Positions 36,045 to 44,184 of a stretch of DNA of 64,000 nucleotides are shown here, piece by piece. The notes under the pieces are model-generated. The model was not told the DNA's origin, did no database searches, and saw only the letters and a program-made list of their open reading frames with translations. The translations under genes were made by a program, and so were the position numbers. The stretch is from Prosthecobacter sp. SYSU 5D2. Its GTDB lineage: Bacteria; Verrucomicrobiota; Verrucomicrobiia; Verrucomicrobiales; Verrucomicrobiaceae. The first letter of the stretch is position 1. Every line of letters starts with the position of its first letter. The stretch covers positions 239,664 to 303,663 of the forward strand of contig NZ_JBBYXL010000009.1 of NCBI RefSeq assembly GCF_039655865.1. Reading direction: 5' to 3'.

Positions 36045-38261
36045 ATGAGCCATTCCAGTACCGCTTCTGATCCCGCCACCATCATCGAAGCCCTGGCGGC
36101 CACCGGCACCGGCCGTCCTGCCGGGATGGTGGACTGGATGCACTATGGCTTTGCCCTTCGTTATGGGGAGGCCGGGCGGGGCGGTGAAGGGGCGGCGGAG
36201 CTCTGGCAGCTCGAAGAAGGTGCCGATGCGCTCACTCCCGCTCATCTGGCTGAAATCCTGCCCCTTTACGAGGCGCGGGCCTGGACCGCCGGGGCGCTGG
36301 GTCTGCGCCGCCTGCCGGACCTGCTGGGAGATGCCCTCACACCCGCCGCGCGCGGCTGCTATCTGGCGGGCCTGTCCGGCCGCCTGCAGAGCGGAGAGGG
36401 GATGTTCCCGGCGGAGCCTCATCCCTGCCTGCCGGAGGAGATCCTCCCCGCCTTGCAAGCGGCTGACCTGGATGCGCGGTGTGCCGCTGAAATAGGCGCC
36501 AATGCCATCCGCACGGACTGCACGGAGCTCCTGCTGGCGGTGCTGGACCATCCGCAGTTTCACGCAGACGGCTCGGTGCTGCGGGTCTGCGGTTTTCCGG
36601 ACCAGGAGCGCTTCTCCAGGCAGATTTCCCAGCTTGCCACCCGCGTGCTGGATGTGCTGCTGGAGGCGGCCGTGCGCTGCCGCAGGCCTGCGGCAATGCG
36701 CGTCCTGCTGGAGCGTGGTGCCTGCCCGGACCTGCCCTGCTGGAACCTGGAGCGGAGCTACAATGAGTGGTTCAGCCTGCTGTCCTTCGCCGTCCATGAG
36801 CTGGGACAGGACAGCTCCCGGAGCCAGGGCCGGGAGATGACGGATCTGCTGCTCCAGCACGGTGCCAGCCCGCAGGGACTGGAATGTGAGGGCCTGAACA
36901 ATCCCCTCATGCACGCCATGCGGTCCGGGCAATGGGAAGTGGCGGACAGGCTGCTGGAACTGGGCGCCCGCTTTGAAGGCGGCAGCTACTCAAAGCCCGA
37001 TGATTGTAAAATCAACGGGCCGTTGATTCCGGGCGGGCATCCGCTCATCGGCTACCCGAAGAAGGATCTGGACTGGGTGGAGCGGGCCATCCGCCCGTTG
37101 CTGCCTTTGGCGGACTTGTGGCAGGTGCCGTTGTACTATAAAGGCAATGGCCAGGGCGGCCAGTCGGCCACCTTTTTACACTATGTGCTGGATGACACCC
37201 GGCTGCCGCTTTTGAAAAAGTATGAGGCGCTCGGCCTGTCCACCTGTCTGACTCCGGCCTTGTTCATAGACATCGTCAGGGGCGGACATTACCAGGCCTT
37301 GCTTTATCTCCTGCGGGACCATCCCCACCTGCCACGCCTTGTGTTTCGCATCCGCAGACGGCAGCCGGACTTCGGCACTTCCCAGCGCCAGCTTTGGCTG
37401 TGCCAGCCGGAGCCAGACGGGAAGAACGACATCCCGGACTTCCAGCCTGGGGACCAGACGCCGCTGCAACTGCCGGATGGCAGCCGCATCTATGCGCATC
37501 TGGCCTGCATCGCCCCGCCGCATCATCACCATGGCCCCGTCACAGGAGGCTGCTTTTGGCTGGAAAAAATCCAGGCCGTGCACCGCCGGCGTGGCAACTG
37601 CATCCTCACCCGCCAGGTGCGGCGCATGTGGAGGATGGAACCGGTGCCGGCCAATGAATACCAGGTCAAGAATCTGATCCCGCTGGTCAAGGAGGTGGAT
37701 GGCCGCTTCATCTGGCTGGGGATTGATCTGAACTCCCTGTCCTATGGACTGAAGGTCCCGCCGGAATGGAAGCCTGTCATTCAGGCATGGGCGAATGGCG
37801 CGCCCGGCCAGCACCTGGTCCAGGCTTTCATCGAGCGAGGCAGACAGCAGCGGGAGTCAAATATTGAGCTGCCACTGCCCGTCCTCGACGAGGAGGAACT
37901 GAGCGCTTATCCCAGCGAGTTCTGGCCCTATCTCTGCCTCATGGATGACGGGACCATCGGGGTCACTGAAAAAAGCAGCCGGCAAAATCCAGACATGCTG
38001 GACCTTTACTGCGTGTGGGAATGGCAAAACAAACCGGACAGGGATTTTGTGCCGGATCCGCGTTTGCGGGAGTGGCCCTGGTGGGCGCATGTGCCCGTCA
38101 GGCTGCGCCCTTACTTTTACTTTGATGAACTGCTGGGCGTGCCGTCCGTGACCTATCAGGCCCGCAACGCCTATGAAAAGCAGATGATCCACCTGGCCGT
38201 GCAGTGGAAGAATGCGCGGATGGTGGAATCCCTCACGCAGGCAGGAATCATCTCCTCCTAA
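36045..38261 (+). CDS. Ankyrin-repeat-containing large hypothetical protein
   Basis: 738 residues from MSHSSTASDPATI (in-frame ATG at 36033 is the alternative). The middle (about 190-320) contains ankyrin-like helical pairs: AMRVLLERGACPDLPCW, EMTDLLLQHGASPQGLE and NNPLMHAMRSGQWEVADRLL with ELGARF. The C-terminal half is rich in Trp, Pro and Tyr (GQHLVQAFIERGRQQRESN, EEELSAYPSEFWPYLCLMDD) and is not recognised. No signal peptide. Probably a protein-interaction scaffold; partner unknown. Confidence 0.75.
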   Translation: MSHSSTASDPATIIEALAATGTGRPAGMVDWMHYGFALRYGEAGRGGEGAAELWQLEEGADALTPAHLAEILPLYEARAWTAGALGLRRLPDLLGDALTPAARGCYLAGLSGRLQSGEGMFPAEPHPCLPEEILPALQAADLDARCAAEIGANAIRTDCTELLLAVLDHPQFHADGSVLRVCGFPDQERFSRQISQLATRVLDVLLEAAVRCRRPAAMRVLLERGACPDLPCWNLERSYNEWFSLLSFAVHELGQDSSRSQGREMTDLLLQHGASPQGLECEGLNNPLMHAMRSGQWEVADRLLELGARFEGGSYSKPDDCKINGPLIPGGHPLIGYPKKDLDWVERAIRPLLPLADLWQVPLYYKGNGQGGQSATFLHYVLDDTRLPLLKKYEALGLSTCLTPALFIDIVRGGHYQALLYLLRDHPHLPRLVFRIRRRQPDFGTSQRQLWLCQPEPDGKNDIPDFQPGDQTPLQLPDGSRIYAHLACIAPPHHHHGPVTGGCFWLEKIQAVHRRRGNCILTRQVRRMWRMEPVPANEYQVKNLIPLVKEVDGRFIWLGIDLNSLSYGLKVPPEWKPVIQAWANGAPGQHLVQAFIERGRQQRESNIELPLPVLDEEELSAYPSEFWPYLCLMDDGTIGVTEKSSRQNPDMLDLYCVWEWQNKPDRDFVPDPRLREWPWWAHVPVRLRPYFYFDELLGVPSVTYQARNAYEKQMIHLAVQWKNARMVESLTQAGIISS

Positions 38262-38297
38262 AGACGAAAAAGGCCAGGAGCACCAAGCACCGGAAGC

Positions 38298-38849
38298 TCA
38301 CGCGAGCAGCACCTCAGCCAGGGCCGCGCAGGCCTTGCGGCGCAGGGCGGGGTCCAGCATCTTGGTGCGGTCGCCATCGTGGTCAATGAAGCCCAGCTCA
38401 ATGAGGAAGCAGGGCTGGAAGGCCATGATGGCCAGCGTCCGGTGCTGGCTGGCGGCCTCCGTCTTGATGCCCCGGTCCCGCGTGCCGAGGGCGGCGCGCA
38501 CGGCCTCATTCAGGCGGGTGGCCATGGGGGCATGTTCCTTGCCGCGAAAGAACGTCTCGGTGCCGTGGGCCTGCCCGGTGGCCGCATTGCAGTGCAGGCT
38601 GATCATGATGTCCCCACCATAGCGGCGGGCGATGGCGGCGCGCTGGCCCACCGGGGCCGGGTCCCTGCCATCCACACGGGTGCGGACCACTTTGTGCCCG
38701 GCGGCCAGCAGCAGCCCCCGCAGTTCATTGGCCCAGTCCAGGGCGATTCCCGCCTCGGTCTCCCCGGCTGCACAGGCACCCGGGTCATAGACCTTGGCGC
38801 GTTTATTGGCCATGCCGTGGCCGGGATCCAGGATAATCGTTTTCATCAT
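38298..38849 (-). CDS. N-acetylmuramoyl-L-alanine amidase, phage endolysin type
   Basis: 183 residues, no signal peptide, a single Amidase_3 domain. Zinc ligands are visible: His in ILDPGHGM (H11), Glu at about 30, His in ISLHCNAA (H86), and the catalytic Glu in PCFLIELGFIDHDGD (about 151). Lack of export signal and cell-wall-binding domain, plus its place after two small membrane proteins and a tail-type protein, point to a phage endolysin. It is the last gene of the minus-strand cassette that starts at 41009. Confidence 0.9.
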   Translation of the reverse strand: MMKTIILDPGHGMANKRAKVYDPGACAAGETEAGIALDWANELRGLLLAAGHKVVRTRVDGRDPAPVGQRAAIARRYGGDIMISLHCNAATGQAHGTETFFRGKEHAPMATRLNEAVRAALGTRDRGIKTEAASQHRTLAIMAFQPCFLIELGFIDHDGDRTKMLDPALRRKACAALAEVLLA

Positions 38850-39063
38850 TTGAAAAGGCCGTCTTTCCGGCTGTCACCCATTTTGCGGACCGCAGAGTTT
38901 GCAGCTATGAAGGCCCGACACTGCCCCCGCAAATTCACGTCAGCGGCCCTGTCCTCAGGCTCAAAAAAAGAATCTTTTTACCCGTCATCTTTTTACCAAC
39001 CTTTGGTTAATCTGTGCCCTCTGTGTCATCTGTGGTTATCCCACCGAAGCGACACTCCCGTTC
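38850..39063. other. Gap within the lysis cassette
   Basis: No ORF is supported. It contains GGTTAATCTGTGCCCTCTGT followed by GTCATCTGTGG (39005-39035), a wording I associate with dispersed intergenic repeats of many bacteria, but only one copy is seen here. Confidence 0.35.
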
Positions 39064-39540
39064 TCACATCCCCAGCAAAGACAGCCCCAGGGAAAGCCAG
39101 GACGTTTCCTGAGCAGGCGCGGGCTGGATTTCGGCCACGCCCTTGGCCCCGGTCACAGGCACCGGCCGTTTGTACTGGTCCAGATAGGTGGCTCCCGCCT
39201 CCACCCCGACTGCGCGCCACTGGCCCGCATCCAGGGCCGCAAAGGTGCGGGTGCCGTCCGGGCGGGTGGCGCAGCTCACACAGCCCAGGCACAGGCCCGC
39301 CAGCAGCACCACCGGCAGAGGCTTCGGCAGCTTGAAGCTGCGGTTCACCTGGCCGTCATCCCACCAGTCCAGGAACACGTAGATGGCATTCTTCAGCGCC
39401 AGGATGACGATCAGCCCCAACGGCACATACTTCAGCAGGCCCTCCGGCAGCACCGCGATCTCCGGGGTGGAAAGCGCGCCGGCCAGCCCCGTGAGGCACA
39501 GCAGGATGAGTGTCAGGATTTCAACGAGTGTAATTTTCAT
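39064..39540 (-). CDS. Phage-type membrane protein, holin/spanin-like
   Basis: 158 residues. Three hydrophobic stretches are seen: ITLVEILTLILLCLTGLAGA, YVPLGLIVILALKNAIYVFL and LPVVLLAGLCLGCVSCATR. The last looks like a lipobox (LGC or VSC), as if a holin-like front were joined to a lipoprotein spanin-like end. The C-terminal ~70 residues (WRAVGVEAGATYLDQYKRPV) are soluble. The role is inferred from position just before an endolysin. Confidence 0.6.
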   Translation of the reverse strand: MKITLVEILTLILLCLTGLAGALSTPEIAVLPEGLLKYVPLGLIVILALKNAIYVFLDWWDDGQVNRSFKLPKPLPVVLLAGLCLGCVSCATRPDGTRTFAALDAGQWRAVGVEAGATYLDQYKRPVPVTGAKGVAEIQPAPAQETSWLSLGLSLLGM

Positions 39541-39596
39541 GATTATGTTTTTTGATGTTATTCAGTGTTTTATGATGCGCATGGACGCGAAAGGAA

Positions 39597-39908
39597 TCAT
39601 CGGGCCGCGCGATGGGCGTCCGCCGCATCGCGCCGCAGTTCGTCAATGGAATGGCCCAGGCGGGAAAGCGTGAGTGTCATCTCCGCATCCACCCGCGCCC
39701 TTTGTTCCAGGATGCTCATGAGCTGGCGCGTTTGCGTGGCATGGTCATCATACACCCGCATGAGCGCCCAGGAGCAGGCCGCCGCCAGCAGGATGCCGGA
39801 GCCAAAACGCCCCAGCGCCCAGATGACCAGCCCCCGCCACTCCTTCGGCACCTCCACGCTGGCAGGCGTGTCCTGCTGGGCGATGTGATGGATCTGCGCC
39901 GTGCTCAT
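39597..39908 (-). CDS. Small phage-type membrane protein with coiled coil
   Basis: 103 residues: a soluble start, one membrane segment (LGRFGSGILLAAACSWALMR), then a helical, probably coiled-coil tail (ATQTRQLMSILEQRARVD...SRLGHSIDELRRDAADAHR). This layout fits a holin or i-spanin-like protein. Its ATG overlaps the stop of the 55-residue gene upstream as ATGA, indicating co-translation. Confidence 0.65.
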   Translation of the reverse strand: MSTAQIHHIAQQDTPASVEVPKEWRGLVIWALGRFGSGILLAAACSWALMRVYDDHATQTRQLMSILEQRARVDAEMTLTLSRLGHSIDELRRDAADAHRAAR

Positions 39909-40072
39909 GCCTCCGCCCCTCCCAGCAGCACCTCTCTCCAGACAGACGTCTGGTTAGGCCGGAAGTACAGCTTCCCGGTCGTCGTGTTAAACCAGAAGTA
40001 AGGCCCCTTGCATGGGCACTCAGGATTCGGAGCCTGGTCAGACTCCCGGCAGCGTGTGTGTGAAATATTCAT
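39905..40072 (-). CDS. Small Cys-containing phage-cassette protein (55 residues)
   Basis: ATG at 40072 and TGA at 39905-39907, giving MNISHTRCRESDQAPNPECP then CKGPYFWFNTTTGKLYFRPN and ending WREVLLGGAEA. Three Cys (one, then a CPC pair) and a WFNTTTGKLYFRP strand suggest a small folded domain, perhaps metal-binding. The 4-base overlap with the next gene and the close fit to the preceding tail-type gene (its stop overlaps this start region) support a real gene. Function unknown. Confidence 0.6.
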   Translation of the reverse strand: MNISHTRCRESDQAPNPECPCKGPYFWFNTTTGKLYFRPNQTSVWREVLLGGAEA

Positions 40073-40740
40073 GGATAGTTATTGAGATAAACGGTTCCAT
40101 CAACGATGGCCAAGTTGACATAAATGTTGTTTTCCGGGACGAGGTTGATGACAGGAACTGACACGCCTTGACGAAGCGCCACAGTCCCTGACTCAGTTGC
40201 ATCCGTTCCACCTTGAAGCGTGGACTGAACCTCAAACGGACCAACCAGAAGGCAATATCCCGCCGTTCCATAAAAGCCCTCGCCGTCATCGGAACCTTCG
40301 AACAAAATGGTGTGGATGACCAACCCGGTTGACCCATAGATGGTTAGTTCACCACCATTAGGTTGTTCGCTGAAACCAGAGTTTACAACGCTGTCAATAC
40401 GGACATCCCCGGACACATAGAGTGTGGTGTTGTATCCATAGTTTGCGATGTTGCCCAGCTCTGTTCGATGCCCTTGTATGGAGAGAACGATGTTCGAGTT
40501 CAGCCCCGCAAATGTAGCACCGCCAAAGCTTCCTGCCCCAAAGTCAAGGTTTTGAAACCCCTCATCAACCGCCTTCTGAAATGTCAGAAACGGCTTCCCC
40601 GGACTCCCATCCCCCGTCGTGTCATTCCCATCCGTGCGGATGTAAGCCACATTCGGGTCTGAAATGGCGCTGCCGCCACTCCCTGCACCACCACCGCCGC
40701 CGTTGCCGCCGGCACCAAAAGCATTGTGAAAAAGATTCAT
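40069..40740 (-). CDS. Phage tail-fibre/beta-helix-like protein
   Basis: 223 residues. A Gly-rich head (AFGAGGNGGGGGAGSGGSAI) leads into AYIRTDGNDTTGDGSPGKPF and LTFQKAVDE, the opening seen in right-handed beta-helix tail proteins (D-G-N-D...G-S-P..P-F-x-T-x-Q-x-A). Repeating beta strands follow to the end. Probably a receptor-binding or structural tail component. Base composition is lower in GC than the host genes. Confidence 0.7.
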   Translation of the reverse strand: MNLFHNAFGAGGNGGGGGAGSGGSAISDPNVAYIRTDGNDTTGDGSPGKPFLTFQKAVDEGFQNLDFGAGSFGGATFAGLNSNIVLSIQGHRTELGNIANYGYNTTLYVSGDVRIDSVVNSGFSEQPNGGELTIYGSTGLVIHTILFEGSDDGEGFYGTAGYCLLVGPFEVQSTLQGGTDATESGTVALRQGVSVPVINLVPENNIYVNLAIVDGTVYLNNYP

Positions 40741-40751
40741 AACCCAATGTG

Positions 40752-41009
40752 TTACCGGACCACCACATGCACCCCTGCCGCACCTGCGGCAGCCTTGATC
40801 TGTACCTCGCCGGACGTGGCGCAGAGGTTCAGCCCCACGCTCTGTCCGTCCGCCAGCGTGATCTCACGCCCCGCCGCCGTCTGGGATGCGTAGCGCACCT
40901 GCAAGACCGCCCCCGTGCCATTGAGCACCGAGACCTGCTCCCCCCGATGCGCCGCCAGCGCCACCCACCCCGTGGTCACCGCCTGTGTGAAGATTGAAGA
41001 TTGTTTCAT
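40752..41009 (-). CDS. Small phage-cassette protein
   Basis: 85 residues from MKQSSIFTQAVTTGWVALAA (ATG at 41009). Mostly beta strands (GEQVSVLNGTGAVLQVRY, GQSVGLNLCATSGEVQIKAA); likely a small virion-decoration or tail-associated protein. First gene of the minus-strand cassette, 11 bases before the tail-fibre-like gene. Confidence 0.6.
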   Translation of the reverse strand: MKQSSIFTQAVTTGWVALAAHRGEQVSVLNGTGAVLQVRYASQTAAGREITLADGQSVGLNLCATSGEVQIKAAAGAAGVHVVVR

Positions 41010-41100
41010 CTCCAATCTAGGCGGATCACTTCCCGCCATGTCAAACGGAGATCACGAAAAATCAGCAGAAAAACTGTTTCCGGATGTTTGCCACCCTGGC

Positions 41101-42036
41101 CTAACGCTCAGGCCACGGCCCCTGCTCACCCACCTTCAGTGTGATATGATTGAAGATGAAAGACGGTGCCGTAAAGACCGCCTTCTGGGCATCCCAGTCC
41201 AGCGCCATGCAGGTGTTCTTCAAGACAGAAAGCCCCACCGTGCTCTGCACTGCGCCAGCGTTCGTGAGCACCGGCGCATTCTCCAGACTCATGTTCCCCA
41301 CGGTCAGCACCGCCGCCGCGCGCGCCTTTTTCCGGGCAGGTGCGGGGCCCAGAGCGGAGCCGCTTTCCTCATCCACCGCCACCTCTTCTTCCGCCTGCCG
41401 GGAAAGCCGCTCCCAGTCCGCCGCACTCAAATGAAAAAAGCCATTCATGCCCGTATCCAGAACCGCCTGGAAAGCGCCTGCATCCGCCACCGTCACCTCC
41501 AGTGAAGACAGCCCATCCCCTGGGCGCAGCGGCAGCCGGCGGCAGTTCCATCCGAAAGGCAGGTTTCTCAGCAGCCGCATCTCCTTGGCAAGGAAATCCA
41601 GCTCCACAATGCGGCCCTTAAAAAAGGTCAGACCCAGGATGAAATCCGCCCGCAGGCGCTGCTTCATGCCCGGAAGCACCATCGCCTCCTGCTCAGGCAC
41701 CTGCCAGAGCTTCCCCTCATGCCCCGTCATGGAAAACGCCGGCACACGGGCCACCTCGCACACCTGTTTCTCTCCGTAAAAATCGCGCAGATAAACCGTC
41801 TGCCCCGTCCGTGGCAGCCCCAGCTTCTGGGCGTACTCCGCATCCACCACGGCGATCTCCGCGCCCGTATCCAGGAGCACCGGCCCCAGGCTGGACTGCA
41901 CATAGACATGGTCGCGCTCGATCGTGAGCGGCACGATGACCTGCGGCCGCCCCGTGGCAAAATGCCGCCCGGCAGCCAGACAGCCCAAAGCCGCCACCGC
42001 CCCAAGGACCGCCCAACGCTTCCATCCAATTTTCAT
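41101..42036 (-). CDS. Retropepsin-like aspartic protease with two DTG motifs
   Basis: 311 residues from MKIGWKRWAVLGAVAALGCL, an N-terminal membrane anchor or signal. Two aspartic-protease-type motifs occur in one chain: LGPVLLDTGAEIAVVD (Asp ~56) and AFQAVLDTGMNGFFHL (Asp ~194). Each is followed by an ILGLTFF or VGLSVLKN strand of the kind that closes retropepsin lobes. A Lys/Arg-rich linker (ALGPAPARKKARAA) lies in the second lobe. The two lobes probably form a single-chain pseudodimer facing the periplasm. Substrate unknown. Confidence 0.8.
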   Translation of the reverse strand: MKIGWKRWAVLGAVAALGCLAAGRHFATGRPQVIVPLTIERDHVYVQSSLGPVLLDTGAEIAVVDAEYAQKLGLPRTGQTVYLRDFYGEKQVCEVARVPAFSMTGHEGKLWQVPEQEAMVLPGMKQRLRADFILGLTFFKGRIVELDFLAKEMRLLRNLPFGWNCRRLPLRPGDGLSSLEVTVADAGAFQAVLDTGMNGFFHLSAADWERLSRQAEEEVAVDEESGSALGPAPARKKARAAAVLTVGNMSLENAPVLTNAGAVQSTVGLSVLKNTCMALDWDAQKAVFTAPSFIFNHITLKVGEQGPWPER

Positions 42037-42186
42037 ATTCGACCCCCATCCTCCGCCCCCCTGTCCAAACGTCAAGCCAGGCCCGCCACACCGCCCTTCA
42101 TTGACGGCAACGGAGAGTCTAACCTACAGTGCCGCAAATCCCGCACGCTGGATCGCCGCCTCTCCATGAGCCTTGAATCTTCACCC

Positions 42187-42417
42187 TCACTCAGACGGCT
42201 CCGCCTTGGCCTTCGGGTTCTTTTTCCGCTTCCGCACCCGGCGTTTCGCGGGAGCCTTCGGCACGCTGGGGGCAGCGGCTGACGTTGGGTTTGAGCCGCC
42301 CGCCCGCCTCCCCTTGCCCCCGCTTTCCCGGATGGCCAGCCAGGCGGCCAGGAAGCCCAGGGCCACGCAGCAGCCCATGAAAAGCAAGGCCTCCCCGAGC
42401 AAGGTCGGGGGCATCAC
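42187..42417 (-). CDS. Small membrane protein with basic tail
   Basis: 76 residues: one hydrophobic segment (GEALLFMGCCVALGFLAAWL) followed by a Lys/Arg/Pro/Ala-rich tail (KRRVRKRKKNPKAKAEPSE). Composition and length fit a real small gene, but there is no family support. Confidence 0.45.
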   Translation of the reverse strand: MMPPTLLGEALLFMGCCVALGFLAAWLAIRESGGKGRRAGGSNPTSAAAPSVPKAPAKRRVRKRKKNPKAKAEPSE

Positions 42418-42755
42418 GTCAAACTTCCTTTGATAGCCGCCACCATACTTCGCCTGGGCAACAAAGAACCCCAGGCGGCTGCCTGCGGTGGATAAAAGAT
42501 GGGTGGCGAGCGTTTCTATGGGACGTGGTGTGGTGTAGGGTTGGAGGTGGAGACCGAAAACTGAAAACTGCAGACTGAAAACTAGAGCTTCGTCACTCCT
42601 GGCATCCTTTGGGTGGCCGGGCGATTACAAAAAAGCCCGATGTTACGCAGCCTGAGAGGTCTTGGAGGACGGGACCTGACAAGTTACGCCCCTTTGCACG
42701 TCCATCCTCGCACATTCACTGGAACATGCCGCCCCGCAGGAACGTTCCCCCTGTC
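42418..42755. other. Intergenic region with short direct repeats
   Basis: About 340 bases between divergent genes. At 42554-42583 the wording GAAAACTG recurs in ACCGAAAACTGAAAACTG then CAGACTGAAAACTAG. No supported ORF; an in-frame extension of the downstream gene to 42609 is not family-like. Confidence 0.4.
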
Positions 42756-43238
42756 ATGCACTGCATCCCCCGCCCTGCCCTTCACCGCCTCCGTGTTCTG
42801 CTCCTCAGCGCAGCCGCCGCCATCACCGCCCTCATCCAGCCAGTGGCCGCTCAGAACGCGGCACCAGCACCAGCACCAGCACCAGCGGCGGAGGCAGCCG
42901 CCGCACCACGGCCTAACTACACGTATTACGCCGAGTTCCTGCGCGTCGTGGATGCCAATACGGTGGCGCTGGACATTGACCTCGGCTTCGGCATCTGGCT
43001 GCGCAATCAGAGCCTGGACCTCCAGGGCATCCCGGAGCCCGCCCCCCTGGCTACGGAAACCGCCGAACAAAAAGCATCGCGACTGAAACAGTCCACCCGC
43101 CTGCGCGATCTCCTGACCGGCCGCACCGAGCTCATCCTCACCACCACCCGCGATAAAACCACCAGCCCGCCCCGCTACCTGGCCACCCTCCGCGCCGATG
43201 GTGTGAATGTGAACGAGGCGGTGGCGAAGGGGGAGTAG
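42756..43238 (+). CDS. Secreted thermonuclease-like (SNase) domain protein
   Basis: 160 residues from MHCIPRPALHRLRVLLLSAA, a signal peptide followed by an Ala/Pro repeat (APAPAPAPAAEAAAAP). The folded part YAEFLRVVDANTVALDIDLG then FGIWLRNQSLDLQGIPEPAP matches the first strands of SNase-like domains, where the consensus is V-D-G-D-T-V-x-V-x-I-D-L-G-F. The second Asp of the usual pair is replaced by Asn (DANT) and the catalytic R...E...R set is not clear, so it may be inactive. Confidence 0.65.
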   Translation: MHCIPRPALHRLRVLLLSAAAAITALIQPVAAQNAAPAPAPAPAAEAAAAPRPNYTYYAEFLRVVDANTVALDIDLGFGIWLRNQSLDLQGIPEPAPLATETAEQKASRLKQSTRLRDLLTGRTELILTTTRDKTTSPPRYLATLRADGVNVNEAVAKGE

Positions 43239-43274
43239 GGCGCGGTGCTGTCAAGGCAGGTCAAGGCGTGTCAA

Positions 43275-43327
43275 GGCAAGGCATCGAAAGAACAAATCGG
43301 TCAATTGTCACACCCTGTCCCCGTTTC
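43275..43327. repeat. 53-base dispersed repeat, copy 1
   Basis: Aligns without gaps to 47221-47273 at about 43 of 53 positions; both start GGCAAGGCATCG and contain ATTGTC(A/G)CACCCTG. It ends in CTGTCCCCGTTTC, the reverse complement of the GGAAACGGGGACAG repeat motif. Three GTCAAGG copies lie just before it (43250-43276). Confidence 0.65.
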
Positions 43328-43442
43328 TCCGAACCGTCAGGAATCGCTGCCTGACCGTGTTTTCTTTTTTGCCCCAGGAGGTGCCTGAAGCTGCCATCAT
43401 TTACCCCATTTTGAGCCATGCGAACGTGTATGGATCACCCTC

Positions 43443-43985
43443 CTACTTGTTCAGCGCTTTTTTCAGCAGCTCGGGCCGGCGGGTTTTGATGCCGATGAGG
43501 GAGGCGGGCGGCAGTTCCAGATAGTCGGCGGCTTCGGTCAGGGCCACGGTTTCCTGGGGTGTGACGGCCAGCCGGGCGGCGGACCTCAGCAGGGGGGCGG
43601 CGGCGGAATCGCCCATGTTCACCATGCCCTCCAGGGCGGCCTGGCGCACCTCCGGATCGGCATGCAGCAGGTAGGGCTGGATCTTGGGCAGCTCCTGAGG
43701 ATCATAGGTCACGGTGGCGTCCTCGATGGCTTCCAGGATCTGCTCTTTTTCCTCCAGCAGCGGGCCGGAGATGCCCGGTGCGGTGGTGGTGGACGGAGCC
43801 GTGGCGGAGGCGGATGAGGCGGAGACAGTGCCTGACGGCAACGAGGAGGCGGCAGCGGAGGCGGGCGTCTTTTCCGGCGCGGGCGCAGGGCCTGCATCCG
43901 GGCCGCCGGCCAGGTACACACCGCCGATGATGACCAGGGCGGTGGCGGCCAGGAAGGGCAGGATCAGTTTGGGGGGAAAGTTCAT
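43443..43985 (-). CDS. Membrane-anchored HEAT-like repeat protein
   Basis: 180 residues. An N-terminal signal anchor (LILPFLAATALVIIGGVYLA) is followed by a long Ala/Ser/Thr/Pro-rich linker. A C-terminal helical part resembles HEAT/armadillo repeats (IQPYLLHADPEVRQAALEGM, NMGDSAAAPLLRSAARLA). Probably a periplasmic interaction module; partner unknown. Confidence 0.6.
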   Translation of the reverse strand: MNFPPKLILPFLAATALVIIGGVYLAGGPDAGPAPAPEKTPASAAASSLPSGTVSASSASATAPSTTTAPGISGPLLEEKEQILEAIEDATVTYDPQELPKIQPYLLHADPEVRQAALEGMVNMGDSAAAPLLRSAARLAVTPQETVALTEAADYLELPPASLIGIKTRRPELLKKALNK

Positions 43986-44090
43986 TCGGTTGGATTGTCA
44001 GTTCGTCTGTCTGCGGGAGGTGGTGTCGTGGTGGCGGAGGAGGGCGACACCATGCCTCCCCGATGCCCTTCCTCCCCTCACCAAAGAAAA

Positions 44091-44127
44091 AGGCCACCTG
44101 CCAGGATGCGGCAGATGGCCTTTTTTT
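44091..44127 (-). terminator. Terminator, probably bidirectional
   Basis: GGCCACCTGCC pairs with GGCAGATGGCC (one mismatch) with A residues on the left and seven T on the right, so it works on both strands. It lies about 60 bases past the minus-strand gene ending at 44185. Confidence 0.85.
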
Positions 44128-44184
44128 AAACAGCATTTCTGCCAGGGTCAAGGAGCGGGCTCAATGGCTGGCTGCGGAGGCAGC

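Noticed and set aside
35988..36932. N-terminal extension of the kinase-like gene
   Set aside because: The extension lies antisense to the ankyrin-type gene and its sequence is low-complexity shadow; the start was set at 35987.
43250..43276. Three GTCAAGG copies as a regulatory array
   Set aside because: Spacing and sequence too short and irregular to distinguish from chance; kept only as part of the repeat description.
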